A DNA stretch of 33,964 nucleotides from Bryobacter sp. (GTDB lineage Bacteria; Acidobacteriota; Terriglobia; Bryobacterales; Bryobacteraceae): NCBI GenBank assembly GCA_022843605.1, contig JALHNI010000071.1, forward strand, positions 1 through 33,964, read 5' to 3'. How positions within the stretch are numbered: the stretch's first letter is position 1; every line of letters starts with the position of its first letter. Positions 32,256-33,964 of this stretch are shown here, piece after piece. Below the pieces are notes generated by a model. That model worked only from the letters and a program-made list of their open reading frames with translations, ran no database searches and was not told where the DNA came from. Position numbers and translations under genes: made by a program.

Positions 32256-32966
32256 CCAGCCCTCCAGGGCCAAAGGTCTTCCGGTGCCAAAGACGGCTTC
32301 GAGGCGAGGAATGCTTTCCGGACGAAACCCGGAGAGCACAATCGAGCGCCTGGCCACGCGGAGTAAGTCAGCCGCGAGAGTGAGCAACACCTCGGCATTG
32401 ATATTGGCTGTTACAACGTCGACACTCTTCGGTTGCACCGCGCGAGCCGAACCAACAAAGTAATCCGCCGCAATATGCTCACGGGCAACGGCAATGTCCG
32501 GAGCCTCGATATCGCAACCAATTGCTCGAGCCCCCAGCAACTGCGCTGCCTTGCACAGAATGCCCGATCCGCACCCGACATCCAGGACGACATCGCCCGC
32601 TCGAACCACTTGCTCTAGGCCCATCAGCGCCAAACGCGTTCCAGGGTGCTCGCCCGTGCCACAGGCCATCCCCGGTTGGTACTCCAAACGCACCCGGCCC
32701 TCAGGAGCAGCCTCTTCAATCCAGGAGGGTGTCAGGTAGAAACTCTCACCCACCAGACGAGGCACCCAACTCTCCTGCCAGGCGACACTCCAGTCTTGCG
32801 TCGCCGCCGGTTCGGCCTCGCCGAAGCCCGCGGCGGTCGCCTCGTCCGCGAACCAGGCGACTAAGTCCTCTTCTTCTTCCAGAATTCCCAGCGTGCCCGC
32901 CTCATGTAGCGCGGCGATCTTCTCATCCCGCTCCACGGCAGGACACGGAATCCGCACCGTGAACAC
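32226..32966 (-). CDS. prmA: PrmA-like ribosomal protein L11 methyltransferase
   Basis: A 246-residue SAM-dependent methyltransferase. Motifs: W-rich N-terminal part DWSVAWQESWVPRLVGESFY, YQPGMACGTGEHPGTRLALM typical of PrmA, SAM motif I VLDVGCGSGILCKAA, DIEAPDIAVAREH and the NINAEVLL motif in the place of PrmA's NILA. It would trimethylate lysines of ribosomal protein L11. The start GTG at 32966 shares one base with the TAG stop of the acyl-CoA synthetase gene (TAGTG), so the two are translationally coupled; an upstream TTG at 32999 is the alternative. The 3' end overlaps the convergent M20 gene by 30 bases. N-domain is shorter and more divergent than in E. coli PrmA, so a related methyltransferase cannot be excluded. 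Confidence 0.85.
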   Translation of the reverse strand: MFTVRIPCPAVERDEKIAALHEAGTLGILEEEEDLVAWFADEATAAGFGEAEPAATQDWSVAWQESWVPRLVGESFYLTPSWIEEAAPEGRVRLEYQPGMACGTGEHPGTRLALMGLEQVVRAGDVVLDVGCGSGILCKAAQLLGARAIGCDIEAPDIAVAREHIAADYFVGSARAVQPKSVDVVTANINAEVLLTLAADLLRVARRSIVLSGFRPESIPRLEAVFGTGRPLALEGWSALLIEIVE

Positions 32967-33964
32967 TAACCCTGTACCCGCTTCTCTTTCCCGGACCAAT
33001 ACTTCTCCTTCAGCAGGACCTTCTTGATCTTGCCGGTTCCGGTCTTCACTAAGGGCTCGGCTGAGAACTCGACGATCCGCGGCATCTTAAACTTACCCAG
33101 GCGATGGCTCAGATACTCGAGTAACTCCTCGGCAGTCAGCGTGGCCTCCGGCTTCAGAACGATCACGGCCGCGGGAACCTCACCCCAGCGCTCATCCGGC
33201 GCCGCCACCACGGCGCACTCAAAGACCGCGGGATGCGAGAAGATGGCCTTCTCCACTTCGATCGACGAGATGTTCTCGCCACCCGAGATAATGATCTCTT
33301 TCTTGCGATCGACAATATGGATATAACTGTGTTCATCCCAGATGGCCATGTCGCCCGTATGGAGCCAACCGCTCTCCATCACCGCCTTGGTCGCTTCGCT
33401 CTCCCGGTAATAACCCTCCATGATGTGGTCGCCACGAGCGATCACTTCGCCGATCGCCTGCATGTCCCGGGGAACGTCCTTCATTTCGGCATCCACCACT
33501 CGAACCTCGACCCCCGGCACAGCCCACCCGGCCATGGCCTGCCGGCGCAACCGCTCCTGCTTGTCGCTATAGTCGACCCCGTCCTTGCGACGGCCGCTGG
33601 TTAGCACAGGACTAGTCTCCGTCAGTCCGTAACCGGCGATACACTCGCAACCCATCGCCGCCTCCAGACGGTCCAATAAGTCTGGCGAGGCTGCCGCACC
33701 ACCCAACATGATCTGCTTCAGGCTACTGAGGTCATACTCCCGCACGCCAGGAAAGTTCACCAGCGCATTCGCCATCGTCGGGACCAGACTCATATAGGTC
33801 GCCCGATGCTGTTCAACAAGGCCCAAAACGAATGCGGGATCAAATCGACGTACCATCACCTGCTTCAATCCTAAGAGCGTGCTGCTTTGCGGACGCCCCC
33901 AACCGTTCGCGTGAAACAAGGGAATCGTGTGTAAGTCCACAACATTGTGGTGTTCTTCAAAGAG
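32966..33964 (-). CDS. Fatty acyl-CoA synthetase, N-terminal part outside window
   Basis: The C-terminal 332 residues of an AMP-forming acyl-CoA synthetase; the frame is open to the right edge. Seen: DLHTIPLFHANGWG, IMLGGAAASPDLL, A5 motif YGLTETSPVLTSG, GEVIARGDHIMEGYYRESEA, GWLHTGDMAIWDEHSYIHIV, DRKKEIIISGGENISSIEVE and the catalytic lysine in LVKTGTGKIKKVLLKEKYW. The short tail and HxNGW motif fit medium/long-chain acyl-CoA synthetases of the AlkK type. It activates a fatty acid with ATP and CoA. Its TAG stop overlaps the GTG start of the prmA-like gene. Confidence 0.95.
   Translation of the reverse strand, partial: LFEEHHNVVDLHTIPLFHANGWGRPQSSTLLGLKQVMVRRFDPAFVLGLVEQHRATYMSLVPTMANALVNFPGVREYDLSSLKQIMLGGAAASPDLLDRLEAAMGCECIAGYGLTETSPVLTSGRRKDGVDYSDKQERLRRQAMAGWAVPGVEVRVVDAEMKDVPRDMQAIGEVIARGDHIMEGYYRESEATKAVMESGWLHTGDMAIWDEHSYIHIVDRKKEIIISGGENISSIEVEKAIFSHPAVFECAVVAAPDERWGEVPAAVIVLKPEATLTAEELLEYLSHRLGKFKMPRIVEFSAEPLVKTGTGKIKKVLLKEKYWSGKEKRVQG

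Overview
The window is about 34 kb of high-GC chromosomal DNA that most resembles an Acidobacteriota genome of the Bryobacterales/Solibacter type. This is an inference. It rests on the combination of a large YD-repeat RHS protein with a DSCACSP motif, a CotH-like kinase, Tat-exported aldo/keto reductase and MauG-like peroxidase genes, a stand-alone heptose-phosphate adenylyltransferase, AsmA, and several small secreted proteins of unknown function. No rRNA, tRNA, CRISPR array, insertion sequence or complete prophage was seen.

Left end (1-5417, all minus strand): a polymorphic-toxin locus. A 1496-residue RHS/YD-repeat protein ends in a variable tip whose last ~100 residues carry the GIY-YIG nuclease signature. 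It is followed, with a 13-base overlap, by an Imm26-like immunity gene and then by a DUF4259-type gene cut by the window edge. The tip and the downstream genes are clearly lower in GC than the rest of the window, and a REP-like pair of palindromes lies between the two small genes. The RHS start is fixed by an in-frame stop and a good ribosome binding site, yet it begins inside the usual N-terminal RHS module and has no signal peptide.

5418-9320: lexA and a cotH-like gene (both minus), separated by a 12-bp-stem hairpin and by short repeated motifs that could be the LexA operator; then a divergent FecR-domain exported protein (plus) that ends in a strong terminator.

9331-12767 (minus): a tight four-gene operon in the order Tat aldo/keto reductase, Cys/His-rich exported protein of unknown function, di-heme cytochrome c peroxidase (MauG-like), sugar-type ABC substrate-binding lipoprotein. 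No permease or ATPase is present.

12833-18009 (plus): gamma-glutamyltransferase, then ftsY, ribD, ribE (riboflavin synthase) and a glutamate formimidoyltransferase, tightly packed. 18012-19412 (minus): a PBP4-type DD-carboxypeptidase.

19457-27100: an exported protein of unknown function (plus); a minus-strand group of xdhC, a mocA-like nucleotidyltransferase, an AsmA-like protein and a coiled-coil/GAF-like protein; a plus-strand HAD phosphatase overlapping a membrane-anchored GAF plus degenerate-receiver protein; and a small secreted protein.

27108-33964: hldE C-terminal-type adenylyltransferase and mfd (minus), a divergent exported M20 amidohydrolase (plus), and a translationally coupled acyl-CoA synthetase/prmA-like methyltransferase pair (minus), the former cut by the right edge.

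Several genes lack a ribosome binding site but carry a -10-like hexamer 5-15 bases before the start codon, which suggests leaderless or very short-leader transcripts.
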